DNA of 64,000 nucleotides from JBNJGB01 sp051747385 (GTDB taxonomy: Bacteria > Myxococcota_A > UBA9042 > PHBI01 > JACKFB01): the NCBI GenBank assembly GCA_051747385.1, contig JBNJGB010000017.1, positions 1-64,000 of the forward strand, read 5' to 3'. Shown piece by piece: positions 42,921 through 52,406 of this stretch. Position numbers and translations under genes: made by a program. How positions within the stretch are numbered: the first letter of the stretch is position 1; every line of letters begins with the position of its first letter. A model generated the notes under the pieces. That model worked only from the letters and a program-made list of their open reading frames with translations, was not told the DNA's origin and made no database searches.

Positions 42921-44669
42921 ATGGCGATCGCCGCCAGCATGGAGAGCGCGAGGCTGGTCCCCAGGCGCATCGGCGAGATCCTCGTCGAGATGGACGCCGT
43001 GTCCGCGGCCACCGTCCAGAATGCCCTGGAGGTGCAGCGCGAGAAGGGTGGCCGGCTCGGCCAGATCCTCCTGGCGATGGAGGCCATCGACGAGGTGGCC
43101 CTGGCCCGGGCGATCGCCCGGCAGCTCGACCTGCCCTTCGTGCCGGAGCTGGACCCGGAGGCGATCGAGCCCAAGCTCGTCGCCGACATGACCCTGGCCT
43201 ACGTCCGGGCGAACGGCATCCTGCCCCTGGAGGCCCCCGAGGAGGCGGACTGGGTCCGCGTGGCGGTCGTCGACCCGCTGAACACCTTCGCCATCGACGA
43301 CATCCGGGTCATCTTCGACCGCGATCTGGAGCTGGTGGTGGCGCCCGAGAGCCAGGTGCGCCAGGCCATGCACCGGGTGTTCGACCGCCGCGCCGGCGCC
43401 GACCAGGTGGTCGACGATCTCTCCGAGGAGGACCTGGGCACCATCGCCCACGACCTCGAGGAGCAGACCAAGGACATCCTCGACGAGGACGACGAGGCGC
43501 CCATCATCCGCCTGGTCAACTCGGTGTTGAACCAGGCCATCAAGGAGCGGGCCTCCGACGTCCACATCGAGCCCTACGAGAAGGACATCGTCGTCCGCTT
43601 CCGCAAGGACGGCGTGCTCAAGGAGATCGTCCGCGCGCCCAAGCGGTTCCAGGCCTCCATCGCCAGCCGCATCAAGATCATGGGCAACCTGAACATCGCG
43701 GAGAAGCGCCTCCCCCAGGACGGCCGCATCCGCATCAAGGTGGCCGGCCGCGACGTGGACCTCCGCCTCTCCACGGTCCCGACGACCTACGGGGAGCGCC
43801 TCGTCCTCCGTATCCTCGACAAGAGCTCCGTGCTCCTGGACCTGCCGTCGCTCGGCTTCGACCCGGGCAACCTGGAGACCATCGAGGAGCTCATCCACCG
43901 GCCCCACGGGATCATCCTGGTGACGGGCCCGACGGGCTCCGGCAAGACGACGACGCTGTACGCCGCCCTGTCGCGGATCAACACGCCCGACCGCAACATC
44001 CTGACGGTGGAGGATCCGGTCGAGTACCAGATCCAGGGCATCGGGCAGATGCAGGTGAACCGGAAGATCGACTTCACCTTCGCCCGGGGCCTCCGCGCCA
44101 TCCTCCGCCAGGATCCGGACGTGGTGCTCATCGGCGAGATCCGTGACCTGGAGACCGCCGAGAACGCCATCCAGGCGGCGCTCACGGGCCACCTGGTGTT
44201 CGCCACGCTCCACACCAACGACGCCCCCAGCGCCTTCACGCGACTGACCGACATGGGCGTCGAGCCGTTCCTGTCGGCCTCGTCGGTCATCGCGGTCATG
44301 GCCCAGCGCCTGGTCCGCACCCTGTGCACCAACTGCCGCGAGCCGTACGAGCCGACCGACCACGAGCTGGAACGCCTCGGCTTCGACGACCTCGTGGCCG
44401 CGCGCAAGGGGCACACCATCTACCGCGGCGGCGGCTGCGAGGAGTGCTTCCACACGGGCTACAAGGGCCGCGCGGGCATCCACGAGCTGATGCAGGTCGA
44501 CGAGGACCTGCGCTCGCTGGTGATGCAGAACACGCCCGCCAGCACGCTCAAGCGCACGGCCCAGAAGCGGGGGATGAAGACCCTCCGCGAGGACGGCGCC
44601 CAGAAGGTCCTCCAGGGACTCACCAGCATCGACGAGGTGATGCGCGTCACCGCCGAGGACCGGATCTGA
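42921..44669 (+). CDS. gspE: Type II secretion ATPase GspE
   Basis: 582 aa. N-terminal MshEN-type domain (about 15-160: RRIGEILVEMDAVS), then the ATPase: Walker A GPTGSGKTTTLY near 335, Asp box and Walker B in DPDVVLIGEIRDLETAENA, His box TGHLVFATLHTNDA. The zinc motif of T2SS/T4P ATPases is intact: C469-TN-C472 and CEEC about 25 residues on. Powers pseudopilus assembly via GspL and GspF. Starts 5 bp after gspD. Confidence 0.97.
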   Translation: MAIAASMESARLVPRRIGEILVEMDAVSAATVQNALEVQREKGGRLGQILLAMEAIDEVALARAIARQLDLPFVPELDPEAIEPKLVADMTLAYVRANGILPLEAPEEADWVRVAVVDPLNTFAIDDIRVIFDRDLELVVAPESQVRQAMHRVFDRRAGADQVVDDLSEEDLGTIAHDLEEQTKDILDEDDEAPIIRLVNSVLNQAIKERASDVHIEPYEKDIVVRFRKDGVLKEIVRAPKRFQASIASRIKIMGNLNIAEKRLPQDGRIRIKVAGRDVDLRLSTVPTTYGERLVLRILDKSSVLLDLPSLGFDPGNLETIEELIHRPHGIILVTGPTGSGKTTTLYAALSRINTPDRNILTVEDPVEYQIQGIGQMQVNRKIDFTFARGLRAILRQDPDVVLIGEIRDLETAENAIQAALTGHLVFATLHTNDAPSAFTRLTDMGVEPFLSASSVIAVMAQRLVRTLCTNCREPYEPTDHELERLGFDDLVAARKGHTIYRGGGCEECFHTGYKGRAGIHELMQVDEDLRSLVMQNTPASTLKRTAQKRGMKTLREDGAQKVLQGLTSIDEVMRVTAEDRI

Positions 44670-44740
44670 AGGGCCCCTCCCCGGCCACGCGCATCCCATA
44701 ACCCGCGGGCGCCGGCCCGCCGTGTCCCCCGACGTCACGC

Positions 44741-46000
44741 ATGCCGATCTACGAGTACAAGGGCCTCGACAAGCGGGGCAAACAGACCCACGGCGTCATG
44801 GACGCCGACAACCCCCGCGCGCTGAAGGAGCGCCTGCGGCGCGACGGCGTGTTCCTGAGCCAGTACGTCGAGACGGATCGCGGCGGGAAGAAGCGCAAGG
44901 TCGGCGGCGAGAAGGCCGGCTCCCGCGAGGTCCAGGTCCTGGACGCCCTGCGGCGCGTGAAGATCATGGAGGTGGCGGAGGTCACGCGCCAGATGGCCAC
45001 GCTCATCCGCGCGGGCATCCCCATGGTGGACGCCATCGGGGCCATCGCAGAGCAGCTCGAGAACCCGAAGTTCAAGCACGTGCTGAGCCAGGTGAAGCGC
45101 TCCGTCAGCGAGGGCTCGTCGCTGGCGAGCGCGCTCAAGGAGCACCCGCGGATCTTCGGCGACCTCTACGTCAACATGGTCCACGCCGGCGAGTCGTCGG
45201 GGAACATGGACGTGGTCTTCGACCGCCTGGCCGACTTCACGGAGGCCCAGGTCCGGCTGCGCGCCAAACTCATGGGCGCGCTGATGTATCCCATCATCAT
45301 GATGGGCCTGGGCCTGGTCATCGTGACCCTGATGATGCTCTTCGTGGTGCCCAAGATCTCCGAGATGTTCGAAGAGATGGGCGCCCAGCTGCCCCTCATC
45401 ACGCGCATCCTCATCGGGAGCAGCGAGTTCTTCCAGACGTTCTGGCCGCTCATCTTCCTGCTCGGCATCGGCGGCGCCATCTACTGGAGCCGCTGGCGCC
45501 GCTCCGAGAAGGGCAAGCCGAAGTGGGACGCCTTCACGCTCAAGGTCCCCATCTTCGGCCCGCTCATCCGGATGCTGAACGTGGCGCGCTTCGCGCGGAC
45601 CCTGTCCACCCTGCTCGGCTCCGGCGTGCCCATCCTGACCGCCATGAACATCGTCCGGTCCGTCATCGGCAACCACACCCTGTCCGAGGTGGTCGACGAG
45701 GCCCGGGAGGCGGTCAAGGAGGGCCAGTCCATCGCCGATCCCCTCAAGACCTCCGGCGAGTTCCCACCCATGGTCTGCCACATGGTGTCCGTGGGCGAGC
45801 AGTCCGGCGAGCTGGAGGCCATGCTGGGCAACGTCGCCGACAGCTACGAGATCCAGGTGGACTCCAAGATCACCCAGCTCACGAGCGTCCTCGAGCCCGT
45901 GATGATCGTGGTCATGGGAGTGTCGGTCGCGTTCCTCGTGTTCGCGATCCTCATGCCCATGATGCAGATGAACGAGGTCATCGCGTCGGGCGGCGCATGA
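44741..46000 (+). CDS. gspF: Type II secretion inner-membrane platform protein GspF
   Basis: 419 aa with two repeated GspF domains (about 70-195 and 280-400), each with a short helical cytosolic part, and three membrane helices (LMYPIIMMGLGLVIVTLMMLF, FWPLIFLLGIGGAIYW, MIVVMGVSVAFLVFAIL). The N-terminus MPIYEYKGLDKRGKQ is canonical. It forms the rotor-like platform under the pseudopilus. It starts 72 bp after gspE with a weak ribosome site, and is followed by a CCCGTT hexamer array. Confidence 0.96.
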   Translation: MPIYEYKGLDKRGKQTHGVMDADNPRALKERLRRDGVFLSQYVETDRGGKKRKVGGEKAGSREVQVLDALRRVKIMEVAEVTRQMATLIRAGIPMVDAIGAIAEQLENPKFKHVLSQVKRSVSEGSSLASALKEHPRIFGDLYVNMVHAGESSGNMDVVFDRLADFTEAQVRLRAKLMGALMYPIIMMGLGLVIVTLMMLFVVPKISEMFEEMGAQLPLITRILIGSSEFFQTFWPLIFLLGIGGAIYWSRWRRSEKGKPKWDAFTLKVPIFGPLIRMLNVARFARTLSTLLGSGVPILTAMNIVRSVIGNHTLSEVVDEAREAVKEGQSIADPLKTSGEFPPMVCHMVSVGEQSGELEAMLGNVADSYEIQVDSKITQLTSVLEPVMIVVMGVSVAFLVFAILMPMMQMNEVIASGGA

Positions 46001-46002
46001 AC

Positions 46003-46044
46003 CCCGTTCCCGTTCCCGTTCCCGTTCCCGTTCCCGTTCCCGTT
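46003..46044. repeat. Perfect hexanucleotide tandem repeat (CCCGTT)7
   Basis: Seven exact CCCGTT units directly after the gspF stop, then one CCCGAA. It lies in the 113-bp gspF-gspG gap. A slippage-prone array here could change the spacing to the strong gspG ribosome site or the folding of the leader. Confidence 0.92.
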
Positions 46045-46113
46045 CCCGAACTCGTCGCCTCCAGCGGCGAATGACCCTACACAACCCCAACCGTCGCTCA
46101 GGAGAGAGCACCC

Positions 46114-46506
46114 ATGAAGATCCAGCTCCGAAACACCGTCGCGTCGCAGCGCGGCATGACCCTCATCGAGATCATGGTGGTCATCGCCATCATCGGCATC
46201 CTCTCGACCGCCATCGGCGTCGGCGTCGTCAACTACATGCAGAAGGCCAAGGTGGACAGCACCGCAGCCCAGCTGCGCACCGTGGCGAACGCCATCGACC
46301 TGTACGCCGCGGAGAACGACTTCCCGACGGACCTCCGGGAGGTGGTGGACTCCAAGCTCCTCAAGGACAAGAAGCTGCAGGACCCCTGGAACCAGGACAT
46401 CATCTACCAGTACCCGGCCAGCCGGAACCCGGACAACCACTACGACCTCTGCTCGAAGGGCCCGGACAAGGTCGAGGGCAACGAGGACGACATCTGCAAC
46501 GATTGA
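46114..46506 (+). CDS. gspG: Major pseudopilin GspG
   Basis: 130 aa. Class III signal with prepilin peptidase site G-M-TLIE (RGMTLIEIMVVIAIIGIL), then the pilin helix. The C-terminal domain has the calcium-site region of GspG (DPWNQDIIYQYP...DLCSKGPDKVEGNEDDICND), including two Cys and Asp-rich ligands. Main subunit of the pseudopilus. Strong ribosome site AGGAGAG before ATG at 46114. Separated by 222 bp from gspH, so it may also be expressed at a different level. Confidence 0.97.
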   Translation: MKIQLRNTVASQRGMTLIEIMVVIAIIGILSTAIGVGVVNYMQKAKVDSTAAQLRTVANAIDLYAAENDFPTDLREVVDSKLLKDKKLQDPWNQDIIYQYPASRNPDNHYDLCSKGPDKVEGNEDDICND

Positions 46507-46608
46507 TGGTTCCCATCCCCAGCCGCCTCCCGTCGCGCTCGCTTCGGATCCACGGCCCCCTCGCCCGCTCCTCGGCGCTCCACATGGCCTCCGGCTATGC
46601 GTCGGCAC

Positions 46609-46630
46609 CCGCTGGCCGCGTGGCCAGCGG
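46609..46630 (+). terminator. Hairpin between gspG and gspH (attenuator or mRNA-stability element)
   Basis: CCGCTGGCC (46609-46617) and GGCCAGCGG (46622-46630) form a perfect 9-bp stem with a GCGT loop, 100 bp after the gspG stop. No T-run, so it is not a strong intrinsic terminator. A 3' hairpin could stabilise gspG mRNA and allow excess major pseudopilin over the minor ones (inference). Confidence 0.5.
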
Positions 46631-46728
46631 CTACGGAACGCACGAGGGCACCGCGCCTCCCTCGCGATCGCTCGGTCCGGCGTCTGAGGATGGGAACCGG
46701 GGTTTCCTTCTGAGGAGGTGAAGTTCCT

Positions 46729-47598
46729 TTGCGCAACCTCGCACCGACACCGACCTCGCGGCCCACGGGTCGCGGGCGTGGTCATGGTCGGCTCCAGCCG
46801 TCCCGTGACCGCGGGTGGACGGGTGCGCGCGGCTTCACCCTGATCGAGCTGACGGTCACCATCGCCATCCTCATCATGGTGGTGACCCTCGTGTCCATCT
46901 CCATCGCGAACATCCGCCGGGCCGACCTGAACTCGGCCTCGGGGATGCTCGGCGCGGCGATGCGCTACACCTACAACCTCGCCGTCATCAACAACACGCC
47001 CTATCGCCTGGTCGTCGACATGGACGAGGGCAAGTACTGGGGCGAGGAGCTGGAGACGGACGACCCCTGCGCCCGGTACCTCCCAGAGAAGGGCCTGGAG
47101 GGCGAGCGGGTCGACCGGCGAGTGCAGGCGCGCGCGGAGCAGCGGGACGAGGGGGCCCTGCCCGAGCAGCTCCGGGACATCGAGGGCCTGGAGAGCGGCG
47201 AGGGCCCGGAGGGCGGCGAGGGGCCGGAGGGGGCCGAGGGCTCCACGGACCGGCAGATCGCCCTGCAGGGCCAGGGAGGAGGTGGCTTCCGCCGGAAGAA
47301 GGACAACCTCCTGTCCGAGCGGGACCTGCCCAAGGGCATCGTCGTGACCGGCGTCATCACGGAGCACCACGACGCGACCCAACGCGAGGGACGCGTCGCC
47401 ATCCACTTCTTCCCGAACGGGCGCGGCGAGGACGCCTGGCTTTGGCTGGGGGAGAGCGGCGGCGACCGGGACGCCATCGTGGATCCCAGCGTGACCCTGG
47501 CCCTCGACGGCCTGATGGGCAACGTGAAGCAGCACCGTGAAGCGCTCGAGGAGCAGCGCTTCCTCCAGCTCCGCGAGGAGAAGGAGGAGGGCCAGTGA
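46729..47598 (+). CDS. gspH: Minor pseudopilin GspH
   Basis: 289 aa, longer than usual. Pilin signal G-FTLIELTVTIAILIMV preceded by a long basic N-terminus of about 35 residues. The globular part contains a charged, Gly/Glu-rich insert (about 150-190: GEGPEGGEGPEGAEG). Start: TTG at 46729, set by AGGAGGTG at 46713-46720; no ATG in frame fits. It overlaps gspI by 4 bp. The assignment to GspH rests on order (after G, before I) and the N-terminal motif. Confidence 0.88.
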   Translation: MRNLAPTPTSRPTGRGRGHGRLQPSRDRGWTGARGFTLIELTVTIAILIMVVTLVSISIANIRRADLNSASGMLGAAMRYTYNLAVINNTPYRLVVDMDEGKYWGEELETDDPCARYLPEKGLEGERVDRRVQARAEQRDEGALPEQLRDIEGLESGEGPEGGEGPEGAEGSTDRQIALQGQGGGGFRRKKDNLLSERDLPKGIVVTGVITEHHDATQREGRVAIHFFPNGRGEDAWLWLGESGGDRDAIVDPSVTLALDGLMGNVKQHREALEEQRFLQLREEKEEGQ

Positions 47599-48353
47599 GG
47601 ACTCCCCGGACACCACGGAGCGCGCGGGGCTTCACGCTCCTCGAGGTGCTGGTGGCCATGGCCATCCTGGCGGTGCTCATGGCGGCCATCACCTCGACCC
47701 AGGGCTCGTCGCTGCTCCACGGCGCGCGGGTCTACAACCTCACCACGGCCACGCAGCTTTTGGACGGCGTGGTGCTGGACCTGGAGGAGGAGTATCGCCT
47801 GGAGGGCTTCCCGGAGAACTCCCTGGAGGGTCGGGAGTGCGAGCTCCCGCGGGACTTCGACCTCTTCCGGTGCGAGTACGACCTGGTGGCCCTGGACGTG
47901 GGCGCCGACAACATCTCGTCGCTGGGCGAGGCCGCCACCGAGACGGTGACGGAGTCGCCCCTCATGTCGGTCCTGTGCAGCGGCGCCGCGGGGGCGGGCG
48001 GCGCCCAACAGGCGGGCTCCTCGGACGACGAGGGCGAGGACGGGCAGATGGATCCGCAGCAGGCCCTGGACCAGATGGGCATGCAGTCCGCGGCGCTCGG
48101 CGCCCTGCGGACCCTGGTGGACCCGCAGTTCGCCCAGCTCTGCAACATGAACATCGCGAAGATGTGCCAGAACATGCCGATGTTCGCGTCGTTCATCCCG
48201 ACGATCATCGAGCAGGCCGCGCGGAGCACCCGGAAGCTCCGGATCCGCCTGTCCTGGGCCGAGCGCGGCCGCGCCGAGAAGACCATCGAGGTCGAGACCT
48301 TCATCGTCTCCGTGCCCGAGGCGGAGCAGGAGGACCAGCAGCAGCCGAAATGA
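47595..48353 (+). CDS. gspI: Minor pseudopilin GspI
   Basis: 252 aa, about twice the usual length. Signal G-FTLLEVLVAMAILAVLMAAI with the conserved Glu5. The C-terminal half has a Met/Cys-rich stretch (LCNMNIAKMCQNMPMF) and acidic low complexity not seen in typical GspI. GspI nucleates the I-J-K tip complex. GTG start at 47595 overlaps the gspH stop (GTGA), and its own stop overlaps the gspJ ATG. Confidence 0.9.
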   Translation: MRTPRTPRSARGFTLLEVLVAMAILAVLMAAITSTQGSSLLHGARVYNLTTATQLLDGVVLDLEEEYRLEGFPENSLEGRECELPRDFDLFRCEYDLVALDVGADNISSLGEAATETVTESPLMSVLCSGAAGAGGAQQAGSSDDEGEDGQMDPQQALDQMGMQSAALGALRTLVDPQFAQLCNMNIAKMCQNMPMFASFIPTIIEQAARSTRKLRIRLSWAERGRAEKTIEVETFIVSVPEAEQEDQQQPK

Positions 48354-49177
48354 TCGGGTCGACGACCAGACGTCGCGTGGCGAACGCCCGCGGCATGACG
48401 CTCCTGGAGGTCATGGTGGCCGTCGCGGTGCTGTCCGTGATGGGGGCGCTGACCTACGGGGGGCTGTCCATCACGATCCGCTCCCAGCAGCGGGCGGACG
48501 TCCTCCAGGAGCGCTACCACGCGTCGCGCGTCTTCCTGGGGCGGTTCAAGCGCGAGGTGGGCATGGCCTTCCTGAGCCTCCACCAGGCCCAGGACAAGCG
48601 CACGCAGACGCTCTTCGAGGGCGAGCGGGACCGCATCGTCTTCAACACGTCGGCCTACGAGCCCATCCGGCGGAACGCCCACCGCAGCGACCAGATGGAG
48701 GTGGAGTACCGCGTGGACCGGGACGACGAGGGCGTCCCGTCCATCATCCGGCGCGCGAAGCACCACATCGACGACCGGCCCGGGGACGGCGGCCGGGAGG
48801 AGGTCGTCCTCCGAGGCGTCGAGGAGTTCGAGCTCCAGTACTACGACAAGGCCGACGAGGACTGGCAGGACGACTGGGAGGTCTTCATCGAGGACGCCGT
48901 CGAGAAGCGGCAGGTCCTCAAGACCATCCAGAGGGCCCGGGAGCAGGCCGAGGAGCTCCGGAACGAGCAGGGCCAGAACGTCGGCCAGATGGTCGGCAGC
49001 GAGGCCGCCGCCCAGCAGGTCGACGAGATGGCCGACCAGGCCGGCGCCGAGGCGATGGAGGAGATCTTCCTCCCGAACCGCGTGAAGGTACACCTCGTCA
49101 TCAGCGACGAAGAGGGCCGCGAGTACACCCTGGAGACCCAGATGGAGATCCGCGTGACGGATCCGCTCTGGTATTGA
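48350..49177 (+). CDS. gspJ: Minor pseudopilin GspJ
   Basis: 275 aa. Signal G-MTLLEVMVAVAVLSVMGAL. The body (FKREVGMAFLSLHQAQDKRTQTLFEGERDRIVFNTSA) fits GspJ; there is a long Gln/Glu-rich helical insert (about 180-245). Tip complex component with GspI and GspK. ATG overlaps the gspI stop (ATGA). Confidence 0.92.
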   Translation: MIGSTTRRRVANARGMTLLEVMVAVAVLSVMGALTYGGLSITIRSQQRADVLQERYHASRVFLGRFKREVGMAFLSLHQAQDKRTQTLFEGERDRIVFNTSAYEPIRRNAHRSDQMEVEYRVDRDDEGVPSIIRRAKHHIDDRPGDGGREEVVLRGVEEFELQYYDKADEDWQDDWEVFIEDAVEKRQVLKTIQRAREQAEELRNEQGQNVGQMVGSEAAAQQVDEMADQAGAEAMEEIFLPNRVKVHLVISDEEGREYTLETQMEIRVTDPLWY

Positions 49178-49231
49178 GAGGAGTTCCGACTGAGCACTGA
49201 GGTACCGCAGACGCGAGGAGGGCGCTCTCGC

Positions 49232-50569
49232 GTGAATGAACGCCTCCCAATCCGCGAAGCGACGCGGATCACCTGGAGCGCGCTCGAGGGAGCCGTCCGC
49301 GCCGACGTGCCCGGCACGCAGCGGGGCGTGGCGCTGCTCATGGTGCTGGTCACCGTGGCGGTGATGGGGGCGCTGTCGACGGAGTTCGCCTACAACACGC
49401 GGACGAACATCTGGATGGCGGGCAACGTCACGGCGGACACCCAGGCGCTCTATCACGCGCGCAGCTCCATGGAGATCGCGACCCTGGCGGTGAACGCGAA
49501 GAAGAACTTCCCGCAGATGAAGTCCGTCCTGAACATGGTCGGCAAGGGCGCGGGGGCACGGCTCGAGGTCTGGCGGCAGGCTTGCGAGTTCGTGCGCATC
49601 TTCGCGTCCGGGAAGGCGAACTTCTTCGGCATGGACATCCTGGACATGTCCGAGGAGGAGGCGGTCGGCGTCGAGCAGGGCTCCTTCGACTGCCGGGTCA
49701 CGGCGGAGGACAGCCGCACGAACCTGAACGCCGCGTCGACCGAGATGCCCACGGCCCAGGACCCGAACCAGCCCGGGAGCAATCCGCAGGTGGGGGCCCG
49801 GGGGCGCGGGAGCGGCGCCAACGCTGCGGACGACAAGGCCCGGAAGCAGCTCGGGCTCAAGCTCTACGGGCTGTTCCGTCCCTTCCTCGAGTCGGGCGAG
49901 TTCGACAGCGAGGAGGAGATGCTCGAGGTCATCCTCAACGTCATGGACTGGACGGACGCGGACGACAACAAGACCGACATCGGCCAGGACGGGCGCTTCA
50001 TCCAGACCGGCGCGTCGGAGGCGGCCGACTACGCCCGCTACGGCTACGAGGTGAAGAACGCCAAGATGGACACGGTGGGCGAGGTCCAGCTCGTGGCCGG
50101 CATGGACTCGGACATCTACTGCCGCATCCGCGACAAGCTCACCGTCTTCTCGACGGGCAAGCTCAACGTGAACGACGCGGACCTGGACACCCTGAAGGGC
50201 GTCCTCTGCCAGGCCATCGACGACGAGGCCACGCGGCTGCAGATGTGCTGGAACTACCTGCCGGGCAACGTGCCCCTCATGGACCAGGCCCTCATCACCA
50301 TGCAGACGTGCCGGGACCTGAAGAAGGCCGCCTTCTCGACGCCGTTCACGAGCATGTCGCGCTTCATCCAGTTCTTCCGGGCCTTCCCGGCGACCCTGGG
50401 GGCGGGGATGAACATCCCGCTCAACCCGCGGACCCTGCAGGAACACCTGGGCGTCACCACCAAGATGGTGCGCATCGAGGCCACGGGCACCTACAGGCGC
50501 ACGGACCGGAAGATCACCACGGTCATCGACCTGAGCACCGGCGAGCCCGTGTACACGGATATCAAGTAG
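49232..50569 (+). CDS. gspK: Minor pseudopilin GspK (tip)
   Basis: 445 aa. N-terminal G-VALLMVLVTVAVMGALSTEF after a basic leader of about 32 residues; GspK lacks the usual Glu5 (here a Met), as is normal for this subunit. The large alpha domain contains DSRTNLNAAS and LNVNDADLDTLKGVLC, the latter a typical GspK helix-hairpin-like block. It caps the pseudopilus. The first in-frame start is ATG 49232, immediately after a stop; the ribosome site GAGGAGG is rather far (about 14 nt). Confidence 0.92.
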   Translation: MNERLPIREATRITWSALEGAVRADVPGTQRGVALLMVLVTVAVMGALSTEFAYNTRTNIWMAGNVTADTQALYHARSSMEIATLAVNAKKNFPQMKSVLNMVGKGAGARLEVWRQACEFVRIFASGKANFFGMDILDMSEEEAVGVEQGSFDCRVTAEDSRTNLNAASTEMPTAQDPNQPGSNPQVGARGRGSGANAADDKARKQLGLKLYGLFRPFLESGEFDSEEEMLEVILNVMDWTDADDNKTDIGQDGRFIQTGASEAADYARYGYEVKNAKMDTVGEVQLVAGMDSDIYCRIRDKLTVFSTGKLNVNDADLDTLKGVLCQAIDDEATRLQMCWNYLPGNVPLMDQALITMQTCRDLKKAAFSTPFTSMSRFIQFFRAFPATLGAGMNIPLNPRTLQEHLGVTTKMVRIEATGTYRRTDRKITTVIDLSTGEPVYTDIK

Positions 50570-50621
50570 GATGAACCCCGGGGCGCGCACGCCCCACCCC
50601 ACTCCACGGAGAACCACCCCC

Positions 50622-52406
50622 ATGGCCCAGACCGTCATCGGCCTCGACATCGGAAGCTGGTCGATCAAGGCCACCGTGCTCGAGTCCACCCTGCGGAAGT
50701 TCCAGGTGGTGGACTTCGTGGAGCACCACATCCCGCGGGACCCGGAGGGGCACCCGGTGGAGGAGGAGATGTCCGCGAGCCTCGCGGCCACGCTCCGGAC
50801 CTTCGGGGACTGGGACTCCATCATCACCGCGGCCCCGGGCAACCACGTGCTCACCCGCGAGGTGGAGCTTCCCTTCACGGACGACAAGCGCATCCGCAGC
50901 GTCCTGGGCTTTCAGCTCGAGGACAAGCTCCCCCTGCCCATCGAGGACCTGGTCTGGGACTACTACCGGCTGGAGGAGGACGAGGAGGGCGCCAGGCTCC
51001 TCTGCCCGGCCGTCCAGCGCACGTGGCTCCTGCAGTTCCTCTCCGAGCTGTCCACGGCCGGGGCGGATCCCAAGGTCGTCACCCTGGACACCCTGGCCTA
51101 CGGCCACCTGGTCCAGAACCTGGACGAGTTCGTGGAGGAGGAGGCCGTCGCCCTCATCGACATGGGCCACACGACCACGTCGGTGTCGGTCGTGGAGGGC
51201 GGCCGGGTCCGGACCGTCCGCACGATCGCCCGGGGCGGCCACCACGTGACCATGGCGCTGATGCAGCAGCTCGGCCTCGACTACGGGGAGGCCGAGAACC
51301 TCAAGCACACGGCCGCCCGCCTGGACGGGAAGGTCTCCGAAGGCGTCGATCCGGAGCTGGACGCCCGGGTCCGCGCCGTCGTGGACAAGGCGCTCCAGCC
51401 CATCCTCCGGGACGTCCGCCTCACGCTCCACGCCCACGCGAACCGGTGGAACCGGGCGGTGGACCACGTGGTGCTGTTCGGCGGGGCGTCGCGCATGCCC
51501 GGCATCGGAGACGTCCTGGGCGCCATGCTGGGCACGCGGGTCCACCCGGCGCGCATCCTCTCCCAGCCCTGGGCGCAGCTCCCGCAGGTCTCGCCCGAGG
51601 CCGAGATCGCCATGCCCAAGGCCACGGCCCTCGCGCTGCGCTTCATGGACGAGGGACGCGGCAGCACCGTGAACTTCCGCCAGGGAGAGCTCGCCCTCGA
51701 GTCGGACTTCAAGGCCATCCGGGACCGCGCCGGCTGGCTGGTGCTCATGGCGGTGCTGCTCATCGGGGCCTTCTTCACGAAGCAGTACCTGGCCTACCAG
51801 GGGCTGCAGTCCAACCACGAGGCCCTCGTGGCCCAGCTCGAGGAGTTCACGGCGCAGACCCTGGGCGAGGAGCACGACGACTTCGACTTCGTGCAGAAGA
51901 AGCTGAGCCGGCCGGCGGCAGCGGAGGCCGCGGAGGTCTTCCCGGACATCAGCGCCTTCAAGGCGTTCTACGACATCACGGCCGCCCAGGAGGCGGTGAA
52001 CCAGATGCCACAGGGCTCCGCGCGAGCCGGAGGGGGCGACGAGGAGGCGGAGGAGGCCGCCGGCGGTCCCCCGGGCAGGCGCCTGCAGGGAGATGACACC
52101 GCGACGGGGGCGGACACCGGCGAGGCGGCCGGGGGCCCGACCAGCGCCTACGAGGTGGAGCTGAAGCAGATCGAGGTCGACCTCAAGGACGCCTACGTGA
52201 AGGGGGAGGCCAACAACATCGAGGCCGTGGAGGCCTTCACCTCGCGGCTCGACGAGCGGCCCTGCTTCAAGAGCGTGGAGACGAGCGACACGACGCGCAT
52301 CAGCTTCGGCAACCGGCAGGACTGGCTGCGCTTCCAGCTCAAGGTGGAGATCGGCTGCGAGGAGCCCGCCGAGGAGCAGGTCGGGGCCGGCAGGGAGGGC
52401 ACCTGA
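50622..52406 (+). CDS. gspL: Type II secretion assembly protein GspL (PilM-like actin fold)
   Basis: 594 aa. N-terminal ASKHA/actin-like domain with phosphate loop IGLDIGSWSIKATV (about 5-18) and second motif ALIDMGHTTTSVSVV; VLFGGASRMPGIGDVL is the adenosine motif. This is closer to PilM than to classical GspL, a form known in deltaproteobacterial systems. One membrane helix (about 370-390: WLVLMAVLLIGAFF) is followed by a periplasmic coiled region and ferredoxin-like part. Anchors GspE. ATG at 50622 is 11 nt after GGAG. Overlaps gspM by 1 bp. Confidence 0.92.
   Translation: MAQTVIGLDIGSWSIKATVLESTLRKFQVVDFVEHHIPRDPEGHPVEEEMSASLAATLRTFGDWDSIITAAPGNHVLTREVELPFTDDKRIRSVLGFQLEDKLPLPIEDLVWDYYRLEEDEEGARLLCPAVQRTWLLQFLSELSTAGADPKVVTLDTLAYGHLVQNLDEFVEEEAVALIDMGHTTTSVSVVEGGRVRTVRTIARGGHHVTMALMQQLGLDYGEAENLKHTAARLDGKVSEGVDPELDARVRAVVDKALQPILRDVRLTLHAHANRWNRAVDHVVLFGGASRMPGIGDVLGAMLGTRVHPARILSQPWAQLPQVSPEAEIAMPKATALALRFMDEGRGSTVNFRQGELALESDFKAIRDRAGWLVLMAVLLIGAFFTKQYLAYQGLQSNHEALVAQLEEFTAQTLGEEHDDFDFVQKKLSRPAAAEAAEVFPDISAFKAFYDITAAQEAVNQMPQGSARAGGGDEEAEEAAGGPPGRRLQGDDTATGADTGEAAGGPTSAYEVELKQIEVDLKDAYVKGEANNIEAVEAFTSRLDERPCFKSVETSDTTRISFGNRQDWLRFQLKVEIGCEEPAEEQVGAGREGT

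Noticed and set aside
46510..46721. Possible small gene between gspG and gspH (frame with ASGY repeats).
   Set aside because: The repeated peptide arises from the hairpin arms and a near-repeat; no start with a ribosome site.
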